Of a DNA stretch of 64,000 nucleotides, positions 37,381-49,609 are shown piece after piece (the stretch's first letter is position 1; each line of letters starts with the position of its first letter). Both the position numbers and the translations under genes were made by a program. The notes under the pieces were generated by a model. It searched no databases. It saw nothing but the letters and a program-made list of their open reading frames with translations, and was not told where the DNA came from. This DNA comes from Antilocapra americana. Lineage: Eukaryota > Chordata > Mammalia > Artiodactyla > Antilocapridae. The stretch is taken from contig ML660774.1 of the NCBI GenBank assembly GCA_007570785.1, positions 12,986,719 through 13,050,718 on the forward strand, given 5' to 3'.

Positions 37381-37774
37381 ACCTTGTGGATCTGGACAAG
37401 ATGGAATTCCATTCCTCGTGCTAACTATTGCTCCAAACACTGAATGTTATTTATACATGACACATAAGAAGGCTCTGAAAGGTAGAAGAACCCACATAGG
37501 CCAGGGACCTCAGGAACCAAACTACAATACACCTTAGCATCTTTTGTACTATGTATTGGACTGGATGATACTAGATAAGTAAGAAGACCAGAAACAATAG
37601 CACAGACAGAAAAAATCTCCAACAAAAGCCTGCTCTTTCTAGTCAAAAATGAACAGAAACCAGGAAAGAGCCACCTCACAATACAAAACTGTTTACACAT
37701 TCTCTCACGTCACACCACACCACTTTTTTTCTCATCATCCCGCGATTCCTACTGCTTTTATGATTAAGAAAAAA

Positions 37775-38110
37775 TTACCACAAGGTTTTCAAGGTCTTTC
37801 ATAATTGAGCACCAAGTCATCTTTATAGTCTCAGTTTTCAACATTCACAGACACTAATCACACATCAAATTATTTCCTGTTCTCTGAATGAGGTATATGG
37901 CTTTTGCTCACTCTGTCTTCTCTATCTTGAATCTATTTTCCAGTTGTCTTTTGCCTGATAAAATTTTATTTTCCCTAAGATACCCAGCTGGAGGGAAAAA
38001 ATCTTTCACTCTTTCTTACTCTGTGTGCACATATCACTTTACTTTTTATCAGGATTATAGCTTTTGTCACAGTGTGTATGAAATGAATGCTGTGCTGACC
38101 TGCATCCTTA
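37775..38110 (+). mobile_element. Possible L2 fragment
   Basis: ACAAGGTTTTCAAGGTCTTT, then TTGAGCACCAAGTCATCTTT and a pyrimidine-rich continuation resemble the L2 end of the coding region. It is diverged. Confidence 0.45.
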
Positions 38111-38486
38111 CCTGAACTGTAAAACTGAAAAACATGAAGAATTTAAGCCCAGAGTGTTGTTTCAATGCTGGAGCAACAGAGTGAAAAGCACACAGCAGTT
38201 AGTTCTTGATTTGAACTGAAATGACTTGAAATGTAAATATTGCCATGGTATCATACAGATGATAACTTCACTTTCTGATAACAGAAAATGATAACCTCAT
38301 TATTTCCTGAGTCAGTGCCACTGGTTTCCTAGACTCTGAGTTTATCTGGATTTAAGTGGATTTGGATGGTTACAATATCATCACCAAGGCTTACTGCTGT
38401 TTCCACAATCTTGTCCATTTCTGGGGTCTCAGATACATGCAAAGGACAAGGTATTCTGTTTCTATAACAGATAAGGGAGTCTAAAT

Positions 38487-39188
38487 GAGTGGAAAAAAAA
38501 TTGGCTTAAAACTCAACATTCAGAAAACTTAAGATCATGGCATCTGGTCCCATCACTTCATGGCAAATAGATGGGGAAACAGTGACAGACTTTAATTTTG
38601 GGGGGCTCCAAAATCACAGCAGATGGTGATTGCAGCCATGAAATTAAAGGATGTTTGCTCCGTGGAACAAAAGTTATGACCAACCTAAACAGCATATTAA
38701 AAAGTAGAGACATTACTTAGCCAACAAAGGTCCATGTAGTCAAAGCTATGGTTTTTCCAGTAGTTATATATGGGTGTGATAGTTGGGACTATAAAGAAAG
38801 CTAAGCGCCAAAGAATTGATGCTTTTGAACTGTGATGTTGGAGAAGACTCTTGAGAGTCCCGTGGACAGAAAAGAGATCCAACCAGTCCATCCTAAAGGA
38901 AATCAGTCCTGAATGTTCATTAGAAAGACTGATGCTAAAGCTGAAACTCCAATACTGTGGCAACCTGATGTGAAGAACTGACTCATTTGAAAAGCCCCTG
39001 ATTCTGGGAAAAATTAAAGGCAGGAGGAAAAGGGGACAACAGAGGATGAGATGGTTGGTTAGCATCACCAACTCAATGGACGTGAGTTTGAGTAAACCGT
39101 GGGAGCTGGCGATGGACAGGGATGCCTGGCATACTGCAGTCCACAGGGTTGCAAAGAGTCAGACATGAATGAGCAACTGAATTGAGTG
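38487..39188 (+). mobile_element. RTE-BovB LINE, 3' part (sense)
   Basis: From GGCTTAAAACTCAACATTCA through TTGCAGCCATGAAATTAAAG to the terminus AGAGTCAGACATGAATGAGC. It is 5' truncated and frameshifted. It abuts an opposite-direction BovB segment at about 39189. Confidence 0.94.
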
Positions 39189-39665
39189 CAGCGCTTTCAC
39201 AGCATCATCTTTTAGGATTTGAAACAGCTCAACTTGAATTCCATCACCTCCACTAGCCTTGTTTGTGGTAGTGCTTCCTAAGGCCCACTAGACATTACAT
39301 TCCAGGGTGTCTTGCTGTGGGTGAGTGACCACACAACTGTGGTTATCCATGTCATTAAGACCTTTTTTTGTATAGTTCTGTGTATTCCTGCCACCTCTTC
39401 TTAATCTCTTCTGCCTCGGTTAGGTCCTGGCCATTTCTGTCCGTTATTGTGCCCATCTTTGCATGAAATGTTCCCTTGATATCTCCATTTTCTTAAAGAC
39501 TCTCTAGTCTTTTCCATTCTATTGTCTTCCTGTATTTTTTCACATTGTTCACTTAAGAAGGCTTTCTTAGCTCTCCTTGCTATTCTCTGAAGCTTTGCAT
39601 TTAGTTGGGAATATCTTTCCCTTTTACTTTGCCTTTTGTTTCTCTTAACAATTTGTAAACTATCC
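39189..39665 (-). mobile_element. RTE-BovB LINE, internal segment (antisense)
   Basis: The minus strand reads the segment between endonuclease and reverse transcriptase, for example QLNAKLQRIARRAKKAFLSE. The same stretch is in sense direction at about 1080-1140. It lies tail-to-inside against the preceding sense segment. Confidence 0.92.
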
Positions 39666-39683
39666 TCAGAAAACCATGTGACT

Positions 39684-39735
39684 AAAATGTGGTCCACTGG
39701 AGAAGGGAATGTCAAACTATGCCAACATTCTTGCC
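39684..39735 (+). mobile_element. Small BovB-like segment (sense)
   Basis: GTGGTCCACTGGAGAAGGGA followed by CAACATTCTTGCCTCAA resembles a BovB motif in sense orientation, back to the direction of 38487-39188. Confidence 0.5.
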
Positions 39736-39769
39736 TCAATTAACACCATTGCCTTAGATAATACCACTG

Positions 39770-40174
39770 TCCCATCACGTAATTACCATTTCTATTCTGT
39801 GGTGAGAACATTTAATATCTACTGTCTCAGCAATATTTAATTATATAATACAGCATTGTCAACTGTCTTTACTTCACTCTACCATAAATTATACCCCCAG
39901 GATATAAGATGCTGTATTTTTTTAAGGTAGACATTTAAGATACATATATTATAACTGAAAATTCAAAGCCTTTGGCCAGTATCTCCCTCTTTCTCCCACC
40001 TTCAGTCCCTGGTAACCACCACTCTACTCTTTTTCTCTGTATCTGGCTTTTTTAGATTCCACATATAAGTTATACCATCCTGTATTTGTCTTTATCTGTC
40101 TGGCTTACTGCACTAAGCATATTAATTCAAGTTTTCAGAAATGGCAGGATGTTTTCATGGCTGAATACTGTTCC

Positions 40175-40214
<40 letters not shown>
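39770..40214 (-). mobile_element. Nearly full-length L1, part 1 (3' UTR)
   Basis: Reverse-complement L1 3' region: CTGGTAACCACCACTCTACT, GATTCCACATATAAGTTATA and GCAGGATGTTTTCATGGCTG. It continues at 40600 after a BovB insertion. Confidence 0.88.
40177..40211. repeat. (TG)n microsatellite, 17 units
   Basis: A perfect TG run at the L1 site that often expands (after CTGTTCCAT), immediately left of the BovB insertion. It is a good polymorphic-marker candidate. Confidence 0.97.
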
Positions 40215-40599
40215 ACATGAGTTCACTTCAGTTCAGTCATTCAGTCATGTCCGACTCTTTGCGACCTCATGAACTGCAGCATGCCTGGCCTCCCTGTCCA
40301 TCACCAACTCCCAGAGTCTACCCAAACCCATGCCCATTGAGTCGGTGATGCCATCCAGCCATCTCATCCTTTGTCGTCCTGTTCTCCTCCTGCCCTCAAT
40401 CTTTCCAAGCATCAGGGTCTTTTCCAATGAGTCAACTCTTGGCATGAGGTAGCCAAAGTACTGGAGTTTCAGCTTCAAGATCTGTCCTTCCAATAAACAC
40501 CCAAGACTGATCTCCTTTAGGATGGACTGGTTGGATCTCCTTGCTGTTCAAGGGACTCTCAAGAGTCTTCTCCAACACCACAGTTGAAAAGCATTGATC
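40215..40599 (-). mobile_element. RTE-BovB LINE 3' end nested in L1
   Basis: Reverse complement from the terminus (TTCAGTTCAGTCATTCAGTC) to GACTCTCAAGAGTCTTCTCC. It is 5' truncated, about 385 bases long. L1 sequence lies on both sides. Confidence 0.95.
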
Positions 40600-43500
40600 T
40601 GTACCTATATCACACACTTTACTTCTCCATTCATCCACTGACATACATGTAGGTTGATACCCTATCTAGGCATTTACAGATACTTACCTAGAAGTGAAAC
40701 TGCTGGATCATATGGTATGATTTTATTTTTTATTTTTTGAGTAACCCCATACTATTTTCCATAGTGGCTGTATCAATTTACACACCACTGACAGTTCACA
40801 AGGATTCCTTTTTCTCCACATACCTCCCCAACAACATACATCTCTTATTTGTGATGAAAGCTATTCTGACAGGTGTGAGGTAATATCTCATGTTGGCTTT
40901 CATATGCATTCCCCTGATGATCAGTGATACTCAGCATCTTTTCATGTACCTTTAGATCATTTATATGCCTTCTTTGGAAAAATGTCTTGTCAGTTCCTCT
41001 GCTCATTTTTTCATCAGGTTTATATTTTTGCTATTGAGTTGTATGAATACTTTGTGTTTTGGATGTTAATCTTATTGTATATATAATTTGTAAATGTTTT
41101 TCCGATTCTGTAGGTTGCCTTTCCATTTTGTTGATGACTTCTTTTGCTGTGCAGAGATTTTTTAGTTTGATGTGGTTAGGCCCACTTATTTTGCTTCTGT
41201 TTCTCATGACTTTGGTATCATATCCAGAAAATCAATGCAAAGATCACTGTCAAGGATCTTTTTCCCAGAGTTTATTTTAGGAGTTTAATGGTTTGGGGCC
41301 TTAGGTTTAAGTCTTTTAATTCACTTGAATTTTTTTGAGTTATGTCAAGAAAGAGGTCCAATTTCATTTTTCTGCTTGTGCTTATCTAGTTTTTCCAACA
41401 CCATTTATTGAAGAGAATACCCTTTCCCCTTTGAGTAGTCTTGGTTCTCTTGCCATATATTATTTGACTGTATATGCAGAGGCTCATTAATAGACTCTCA
41501 AATTCTATTCTGTGGATCAATGTGCCTGTTTTCATGCCAGTATCATACTGGCATAAAATTGCTATAGTTCTGTGATACAGTTTGATCAGGAAGTGTTATG
41601 TTACCCATTTTATTCTCCTTTCTCAGAATCACTCTGGCTATTCAGGGTCTTTTGTATTTCCATGTATATTTTAGGGTTTTCCTATTTTGTTAAAAATAGT
41701 ACTGGAATTTTGAAAGTGATTGCACTGAACCTATAGATGGCTTTGGATGGCATGGACATTATGACAATATTAATTATTCTGGCCTGTGACCATGGAATAT
41801 CTTTCCATTAATTATGCTCTCTCCAATTTTTTTTCACTATTGTCTTCAGTTTTCACTGTACATTGTATAGATCTTTCACGTCCTTGGTTAAATTTGCAAT
41901 TTTTAAAATATTTCTGAATATAGGATTATTTTCTTTCCAGATATTTTATTGTCAGTGTATAGAAATGCCACTGATTTTTATATGTTAATTCTGCATCCTG
42001 CAGTTATACTGAATTGGTTGATTAGTTCTAATGATTTTTCGCTGGAGTCATTAGTATTTTCTATACATTAGATCATACCATTTACAAAGAATTTTACTTC
42101 TTCCTTCCTGATTTGAATGCCTTTTATTTCCCTTTCTTGCCTGATTGCTCTGGCCAGGCCTTCCAATACTATGTTGAATGGGAATGGTAAGAGCGGGCAC
42201 CTTTGTCTTATTCCTGATTGTAGAGAGAAACTTTTTAATATCATACTGTTGAGTACCATATTGGATCTGGTCACACGTGGCTTTCATTATGTTGAGGTAT
42301 GTTCCTCCTACACCCAATCTGCTGAGCTGTTTTTCTTTTCCATGAAACAATGCTGTAATTTGTGAAATTTGTTATCTTCATTTATGGGAGTGATAATACG
42401 GTTTTTATCTTTCATTCTATTACTATTATGTAATATGGTTACCAATTTATATACATTGAACCATTTTTACACCTCAGAAATAAATCCCACTTGATCATGA
42501 TATATGATCCTTTAATGGTGCTTTTGAACTTACTTTGCTAACATTTTGTTAAGAAATAGTGCATCTATGTTCACTAGCAATATTGATCTATAATTTTCTA
42601 TAGTGTCCATATACGGCTTTGGTGTTGTTGGGGTAATTCTAGCTTTGTATAGTAAGTTGGAGAGTATTCCCTCCTCTTCAGTTTTTTGCAGGGGTTTGAG
42701 AAGGAGTGATATTTATTAATTTAATACTTCTTTAATTGGTAGAATTCACGAGTGAAACCATCTGGTCCAGGGCTTTTTCTGTGTTGGAAGGCTTTTGGTT
42801 ACTGATTCAATCTCCTCACTTGTTACTGAGTCTATTCAAATTTATCTTCATGATTCAGGCTCACTTAACTGTATGCTTCTAAGAATTTACCAGTTTCTTC
42901 TAGCTTATTGATTTATTTTTATTCATGGTAGCATCTTATGACCTTTTGTATAGCTGTGTTATCAGTTTTAAAGTTTTCTCTAATGTTACTTGAGTCTACT
43001 TTTTCTGAGTTAGTCCAGCTAAGGTATTGTTTATGATTTCCAGGACAATCATTTATTTTTGTTGACCTTTTTTTGTTGTTTGTCCATTTTCTATTTATTT
43101 TTGCTCTTTGTTATCTCCCTTCTTCTGCTGACTTTGACCTTAGTTTGTTCTTCTTTTTCTACTTCCTTAAGGTGAAAAGTTGATTTGCTGGGTATTTTTC
43201 TTTTCAATTAATATGGGAGTTTATCACTATAAACTTCCTGCCTAGAAGCACTTGTGTATCAGCCCACAGGTTTTGGTATGTTGTATTTCCCTTTTCTTCT
43301 GTTTCAGAATAGTTCTTGATTTCCTTTCTGATTTCTTTGCCCCACTGGTTGTTCAGTAGTGCACTATTTAATTTCCATAGACAAGAATCCCTTACTTTTC
43401 CAAAGTTCTCTCTATGCCACTTCACTTTTACAGGAGGCACATCCTAGTGTGAAGTTTCACTCCATGTCAGAACTCTGAAGATTTTTGCTTTTATGAAGAA

Positions 43501-45029
43501 AAAAAGAAAAGTAATTGCTTCTGCCCTTTCTTTGCACCATTCTGGCCTACAGAAGTTTTCATAGGAATGCCCTACTTTCAGATAGTGAAGGAAACCTGTA
43601 TTTATGACTTTTCCAGGTTATTCCTGGTTAACAGTTTCATATCACTATAGTCAGAAAAGCTCCTTGGTGTGATTTCAATATTCGGAGATTGGTTTCAGGA
43701 CTTCTGTAGTCTCTCTTGGAGAAACTTTTATGTGTGCTTGAGAAGACCATGCATTCTACTGCTTTGGGGTGGAATGGTCAATAATATACGCAACTGCTAG
43801 ACCCTTTTGCCTAAATGCATTAGGCTCAGGCCCAATGTTCCCTTATTGATTTTCTGTCTGATGATCTATCCACTGTTGAAAGTGGGGCACTCAAGTCCCC
43901 TACTATTACTGTATTTTTGTCTTCCTTCTTTAGCTCTGTTTACATTGTTTAAAATAACAGTAAACTTAATGATCCTCTTTATCATTATAAAATGATCCTT
44001 TTCTTTGATAATGCTTTTGGCTTCAAGTCTGTCTTATCTGATACAGCTATACATACTACCCCTGTTCTCTTTCACTTTCTAATTTCATGTATTTTTTCCC
44101 ATCCCTTTGCTTTTTTTAGACTTTGTCCTTAAAGCTGAAGTGCATCTTTTGTAGGCAGCATATAGTTGATGTTTAATTTTATCCATCCAGCCACGATAAG
44201 CTTTTAGAGAGTTCAATACACTGATACTAAAAGTAATCATCGATAGGTAAGAACTCACTAATGCCATCTTATCAGTTGTTTTATGGCTGTTTTGTTGTTT
44301 TCTCTTTTCTCTTGAGAACTGCCTTCCTTTATGAACTGATGATTTTCCACTGTGATAAGTTTTGACTTCCTTCTCTTTAGATTTCATAAATTTACTATAG
44401 ATCTTTTCTTTTTGTTTACCATGAAGCTCGTATAAAAATATACAATGCTACATTTTACAATAATGACAATTTTACTTTGATCAGAGACAAAAACACTAAT
44501 GTTTTACTCCTCCTTTTATGTTTTTGATGTTGCCCTTTGAATCTTTTGTATTGTTTATACCTTAACAAATTGTTGAAGCTATAGCTATTTTAATACTTTT
44601 GCCTTTTAACCTTTATATTAAAGTATTTAACACATCATCATACTACAATATTCAGAGTATTCTGAATCTGACTATATATTGATTTTTTCAGTGTGTTGTA
44701 CATTTTTACTTTACGCGTTCATATTAATAAATGTTATTAAATATTAATTATTTAATGATTAATGTTGCTCTGGCAAAGTTTGAAGAACCCCTCTCACTAT
44801 TTCTCTAAGATAGGTCTAGTGATGATGAATTCCCTTAGTTGTTAAACGAAGTCTTCATCTTGCCTTTATTTATGAAGGATGACTTTGGTGGATAAAGTAT
44901 TATTGCTTGGTGGTTTCTTACTTCTGCACATTGAATATAACACCCCTTTCTCTCCTGGACTGCATGATCTTTGCTGACAAATCTCTGATAGTCTTCTGGG
45001 GATTACCACGTTTAAGAAAATTTTTCTCT
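40600..45029 (-). mobile_element. Nearly full-length L1, part 2 (ORF2)
   Basis: The reverse complement runs from the 3' end of ORF2 through the reverse transcriptase (minus-strand frames at 42051-42350) to the ORF2 start near 44085-44387. There a frame retains a degraded endonuclease beginning (SLKAYRGWMDKIKHQLYAAY, the LYAAYKRC stretch standing where CCLQETH-like sequence is usual). There are many stops and frameshifts, so it is an old, inactive copy. Confidence 0.9.
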
Positions 45030-45127
45030 TCAGTTCAGTTTAGTTCAGTTGCTCGGTCGTGTCCGACTCTTTGCGACCCCTGAATGAATGGCAGCACGCC
45101 AGGCCTCCCTGTCCATCACCAACTCCC
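45030..45127 (-). mobile_element. BovB 3' end fragment nested in L1
   Basis: About 98 bases: the BovB terminus (AGTTGCTCGGTCGTGTCCGA) to CCCTGTCCATCACCAACTCC. It is a very short 5'-truncated insertion. Confidence 0.92.
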
Positions 45128-45266
45128 TTTCTTTGATTTCAATAATTTTGACACAATGCATCTTAGAGAATATCTTTTTAACTGAAATTTTTGGTTTACC
45201 TATTAACTGCAGAACTTGGAATGCCCAAATCTCTCCATACTTGGGAAGTTCTAAGCCATTATTTCT
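45128..45266 (-). mobile_element. Nearly full-length L1, part 3 (ORF1/ORF2 border region)
   Basis: L1-like sequence between the short BovB and the CHR insertion. It is too diverged to place precisely. Confidence 0.6.
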
Positions 45267-45386
45267 TTTTTCTTTTGGCCATGCCATGTGGCTTGTGGGA
45301 TATTAGTTGCCCAATCAGGGATTGAACCCGGACCCTTGGCAGTGAAAGTACAGAGTCCTAGCCATTGGACTGCCAGGGTATTCACT
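45267..45386 (-). mobile_element. CHR-type SINE fragment with target duplication
   Basis: The reverse-complement head (GGGATTGAACCCGGACCCTT, ATTGGACTGCCAGGGTATTC) is flanked by ATTATTTCT at 45258-45266 and 45387-45395, a 9-base target-site duplication. It is nested in the L1. Confidence 0.88.
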
Positions 45387-47165
45387 ATTATTTCTGTAAA
45401 AAGTTTCCTATCCCTTTCTTCTCCTGGGACTCCACTCATGTATACATCATTTCCCTTGATGGGGTTCTGTCAGTCCCATAAGTTCTTTATTTCTTTTCAT
45501 TCGTTTTATTTTTCTGATGGTTAAAACTGATCTGTCTTCTGGCTCAGTGACTTTTCTATTTTTCAACTCTACTTTTGAAGCTCTCTACAGAATTCTTTAG
45601 CACCAACATTTCTGTTTGGTTTCCTATCTCACTGTTGAACTTTTTCTGTTCTTCTATCATTTTCCTGGTATTGTAAAATCATCTACCTGTGTTCTCTTAC
45701 AGCTCTTTGAGCATCTTTAGAGCAACTGCTTTGAATTCTTTGTTGGCAGTTCCTGGATCCGTACATCTTTGGGACCAATTACTGGACATTTGCTATATTC
45801 TTTGGTGGAGTCATGTTTCCCTGATTCTCTGTGATCCCTGGAGACTTGCATAGATGTCTAAGTATTTTTAAGCAGCAGTCACTGTTCCAGACTTCATAAA
45901 CTAACTTTGATACAGGAAAAGTTACCAAAAAGTTATCATGAGTGGGGCGTAATAGCGTCTGCTATTACCCTGGTCTTGTGGTCCAGAGCACCAGGGACAT
46001 GTGCGCACACGTCTGTCTGTGGGGCGTAATGGCGTCTGCTGTTAGCCTGGTCTAGTGGTCCAGGGCACCAGGGACGTGTGTGCACACGTGTCTGTCTGTG
46101 GGGCATAACGGCATCTGCTGTTACCCTGGTCTAGTAGTCCAGAGCACCAGGGACGTGTGCGCACACTTGTCTGTTTGTGGGGCGCAACGGCATCTGCTGT
46201 TACCCTGGTCTAGTAGTCCAGAGCACCAGGGACGTGTGCGCACACNTGTCTGTTTGTGGGGCGTAACGGCATCTGCTGTTACCCTGGTCTAGTGGTCCAG
46301 AGCACCAGGGATGTGTGTGCACACGTGTCTGTCTTTGTGGTGGGGCCAGACCTAGTGCTGCTTCTGCTCAGGCTGCTGGTGGTAGGGGTTATTAGCAGGG
46401 GAGCTAAGCTTGCACTTGCATGGCACAGCCCTGAACTAGCTGCCCATATGGCTCCCAAGTTCCTGGGAAGCTGGGGAGGGGCTCAAGACGGCTGATGTCT
46501 TAACCATGTGCAGATGTGGAGGACTGTGACGACTGCTGGGGCAGTTTCAGGCTGCAGCAGGGTGGAGAAGGGCTCAGGTGGCTGGGGTCAGCAAACAGAA
46601 ACATCCCTGGAGTGGAAGACAGCAGAATGTCCAAGGACTCCCTGGTGGCTGTGCTGGCTATTGGCTTTGTCGGTGGCAAAATCTGCTGAGTTCCTCTTCA
46701 GAGCAGGTCTCTGTGAAACACAGTCATTAGCACTGCATTTGTGCTGGTAATAGTCTCTGCTTTCCGGCCTTGATTTTGTTGCCTCTGTAAATCTGTTTTG
46801 TTGTTATGGGTGGAGTAAATAAAGTTGAAGCAGACCATTGCAAAGGGCCTCAAAAGGATGAAGAAGCTGTTTGCTCAAACTGCTTTTCCTTTTTTGGTTA
46901 GAGGAATTATTTCTAGCTGGGAAGTTGCTTCCTGGTGCTGAACAAGGCCAGCATGGGGGATGGAGTGGTACAGGCAAAATGAAGCTGTTTTCCTTCCAGT
47001 GAGATATTTGCAGGTTTTTTGTTCTACTATGTTGCTAAAACTTGCCAAATGGGCTTTTTAGGTCTTCCAGAGCAATTTTTATTTGTGGATAGCTGTCCGC
47101 TCATTGATTTTTATGGGACACATAAGGGATTGGGGTACCAGGTTTTGCTATGCTGCAATTACCAC
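45387..47165 (-). mobile_element. Nearly full-length L1, part 4 (ORF1 and GC-rich 5' UTR)
   Basis: 45387-45940 matches the reverse complement of the L1 ORF1 region (TTTCTGTTTGGTTTCCTATC, CTGCTTTGAATTCTTTGTTG). From 45940 the sequence turns G+C-rich, first with a minisatellite and then with sequence typical of an L1 5' UTR up to about 47165, where AT-rich intron resumes. The open plus-strand frames at 46080-46750 are 5' UTR sequence and not genes. Confidence 0.72.
45944..46336. repeat. Minisatellite, five tandem copies of 79 bp (first 77 bp)
   Basis: Units start with GGGGC at 45944, 46021, 46100, 46179 and 46258. Each contains TCTGCTGTTA or a variant, GCACCAGGGA and a GTGCACAC/GCGCACAC stretch. 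Copies 3 and 4 are almost identical. Position 46246 is N, the only ambiguous base in the window, inside copy 4 where copy 3 has T and copies 2 and 5 have G. Confidence 0.97.
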
Positions 47166-47790
47166 TTTTAAGTCATTAATTATGTTGGATCATAGTACTA
47201 CTCCTATTAATGCTAGACTGTGATAGCTGGAGACTTAAACAAATCCAGGTTGTCTAGAATTTTATTGGTATTAATGAAATAGCCATAAAAAAACAAAAGA
47301 GAAAGAGATAAAGAGAGCTATGAAAGTTTGAAATTTTCTAGAACCATAGCAAATATAAGAAGTGTTTGGGAAAAAAAGACAAATTTTCTCTAAAATGAGA
47401 ATGTCTTTAGTAATGACTTAATAATAAGTAATGAAGTACAGATTATAACTCACTGAGAAAGTATAGTTCAATAATTGTTATATTTACAATGTATTATTAT
47501 AAAATATATTGAAGATCCATGCTTTCAGAACTCAATATATTAACCAATAAGCAAACTAAAGAAAAATAATGGTTTCTGGTCATCAAAACTTAAATATAAG
47601 CAGTCTAAGAATATCATGAAGGCTATCAAAATAAAATATTTGAAAACCACTTCATTTTTATATAAAAATGGGAAGTTACTGAAAAAATATCTTAAATATT
47701 AAAACAGTGTTAGATACTATAACAACCTAATAGCAAATGTTATTTTGAAATGCAATAGTTTCAAAAAATTTAGGTGCTGTACATTATCAC

Positions 47791-48918
47791 TGGATCATCG
47801 AAAAAGCAAGAGAGTTCTAGAAAAACATCTACTTTTGCTTTATTGACTATACCAAAGCCTTTGACTGTGTGGATCACAGCAAACTGTGGAAAATTCTTAA
47901 AGAAATGGGAATACCAGATCACCTGACCTCCCTCCTGAGATCTCTATATGCAGGTCAAGAAGCAACAGTTAGAACTGGACATGGAAAAACAGACTGGTTC
48001 CAAATCGGGAAAGGAGTACGTCAAGGCTGTATATTGTCACTCTGCTTATTTAACTTCTATGCAGACTACATCATGCAAAATGCTGGGCTGGATAAAGCAC
48101 AAGCTGGAATCAAGATTGCAGGGAGAAATATCAATAACGTCATATATGTAAGATGATAACACCCTTATGGCAGAAAGTGAAGAAGCACTAAAGAACCTCT
48201 TGATGAAAGTGAGAGAGAAGAGTGAAAAAGCTGGCTTAAAACTCAACATTCAGAAAACTAAGATTATGGCATCCGGTTCCATCACTTCATGGCAAACAGA
48301 TGGGCAAACAATGGAAACAGTAATAGACTATTTTGGGGGGCTCCAAAATCACTGCAGATGGTGACTGAAGCCATGAAATTAAAAAATGCTTGCTCCTTGG
48401 AAGAAAAGCTATGACCAACCTAAACAACATATTAAAAAGCAGAGACATTACTTTGTCAACAAAGGTGCGTCTAGTCAAAGCTATGGTTTTTCCAGTAGTC
48501 ATGTATGGATGTAAGAGTTGCACTGTAAAGAAAGCTGAGTGTCAAAGAATTGATGCTTTTGAACTGTGGAATTGGAGAAGACTCTTTGAGGGTCCCTTGG
48601 ACTGCAAGGAGATTCAACCAGTCCATCCTAAAGGAAATCAGTCCTGAATATTTGTTGGAAGGATTGATGCTAAAGCTAAAACTCCAATACTCTGGCCACC
48701 TGATGCAAAGAACTGACTCATTGGAAAAGATCCTGATGCTGGTAAAGATTAGAGGCAGGAGGAGAAGGGGACAACAGAGGATGAAATGGTTGGATGGCAT
48801 CACTGACCCAATGGATATGAGTTTAAGTAGGCTCTGAGAGTTGGTAATGGACAGGGAAGCCTGGCGTGCCGCAGTCATGGGGTCGCAAAGAGTTGGACAC
48901 AACTGAGCGACTAAACTG
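47791..48918 (+). mobile_element. RTE-BovB LINE, 5' truncated, with 10-bp target duplication
   Basis: The sense copy starts inside the reverse transcriptase. The frame at 47869-48156 follows the FxDYTKAFDCVDH block and shows GVRQGCILS (motif B). It ends in INNVIYVR and a stop exactly where the YADD catalytic box is expected, because of a small insertion near 48148-48155. The right end carries the BovB terminus. ACATTATCAC flanks it at 47781-47790 and 48919-48928. Confidence 0.96.
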
Positions 48919-49609
48919 ACATTATCACATATATAATAATGGAGACATTTCTTTTTCATTTTCATGTGAGGCTTGAGATAGTTTGTATGAAGTTACCAGT
49001 TGCCAGACTTCTGAAGAACAATAAAATGGTATTGCATGCTATATGCTATACCACAAAAAAAAGAGCACAGTGGTGTGATACAATTTCATATAATGGGAAA
49101 AGCATTCCTGATGATTTCCAGTTTACATTTTAAACCTGAAACTGTTACTTAAAGATTTAATAAGTTTATACATTGCAAATCAAATTTCAAACAAAATATA
49201 GTTAGTGACTATTTATTTCATAATGTAAAAAAAAATACTGTTTTATCTCTGAATGAGAGAAAACTATAATGTTACCTAACTTTCAGAGCTTTTCAAGGAT
49301 TCTTGCAAGATTTGATGTAGGACACAATAATTCTGTTTCTTGGCAGAAATAAAATGTTGCTCACCACAGTAACTGTTTCTTCAGGAGAGAATTAAAGCAC
49401 CTTTGCATTATTAACATAGCAACTCTGCTAGTACACCTATTATAGAATTCACTTTAGGCATGAGGCTTATTTAGAGTACTATAAATTCCACAGTCTTTCA
49501 AAAGTTACACTCAGAGATAAAAATCAGAAGTTATAGTAGAGGCAAGCAATATTTAAAAATTGCTTTAAAGCATTTTATGGTATATACTTTTTGGTGAGAG
49601 TCTTTTTGT

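Noticed and set aside
45944..46336. Regular 79-bp direct repeats as a possible CRISPR array
   Set aside because: The whole unit is conserved, with no repeat/spacer alternation, in a mammalian intron. It is a minisatellite.
46080..46750. Cys-rich and Trp-rich repetitive open frames
   Set aside because: They read through the 79-bp minisatellite and L1 5' UTR. The periodicity comes from DNA repeats, and one frame contains the N.
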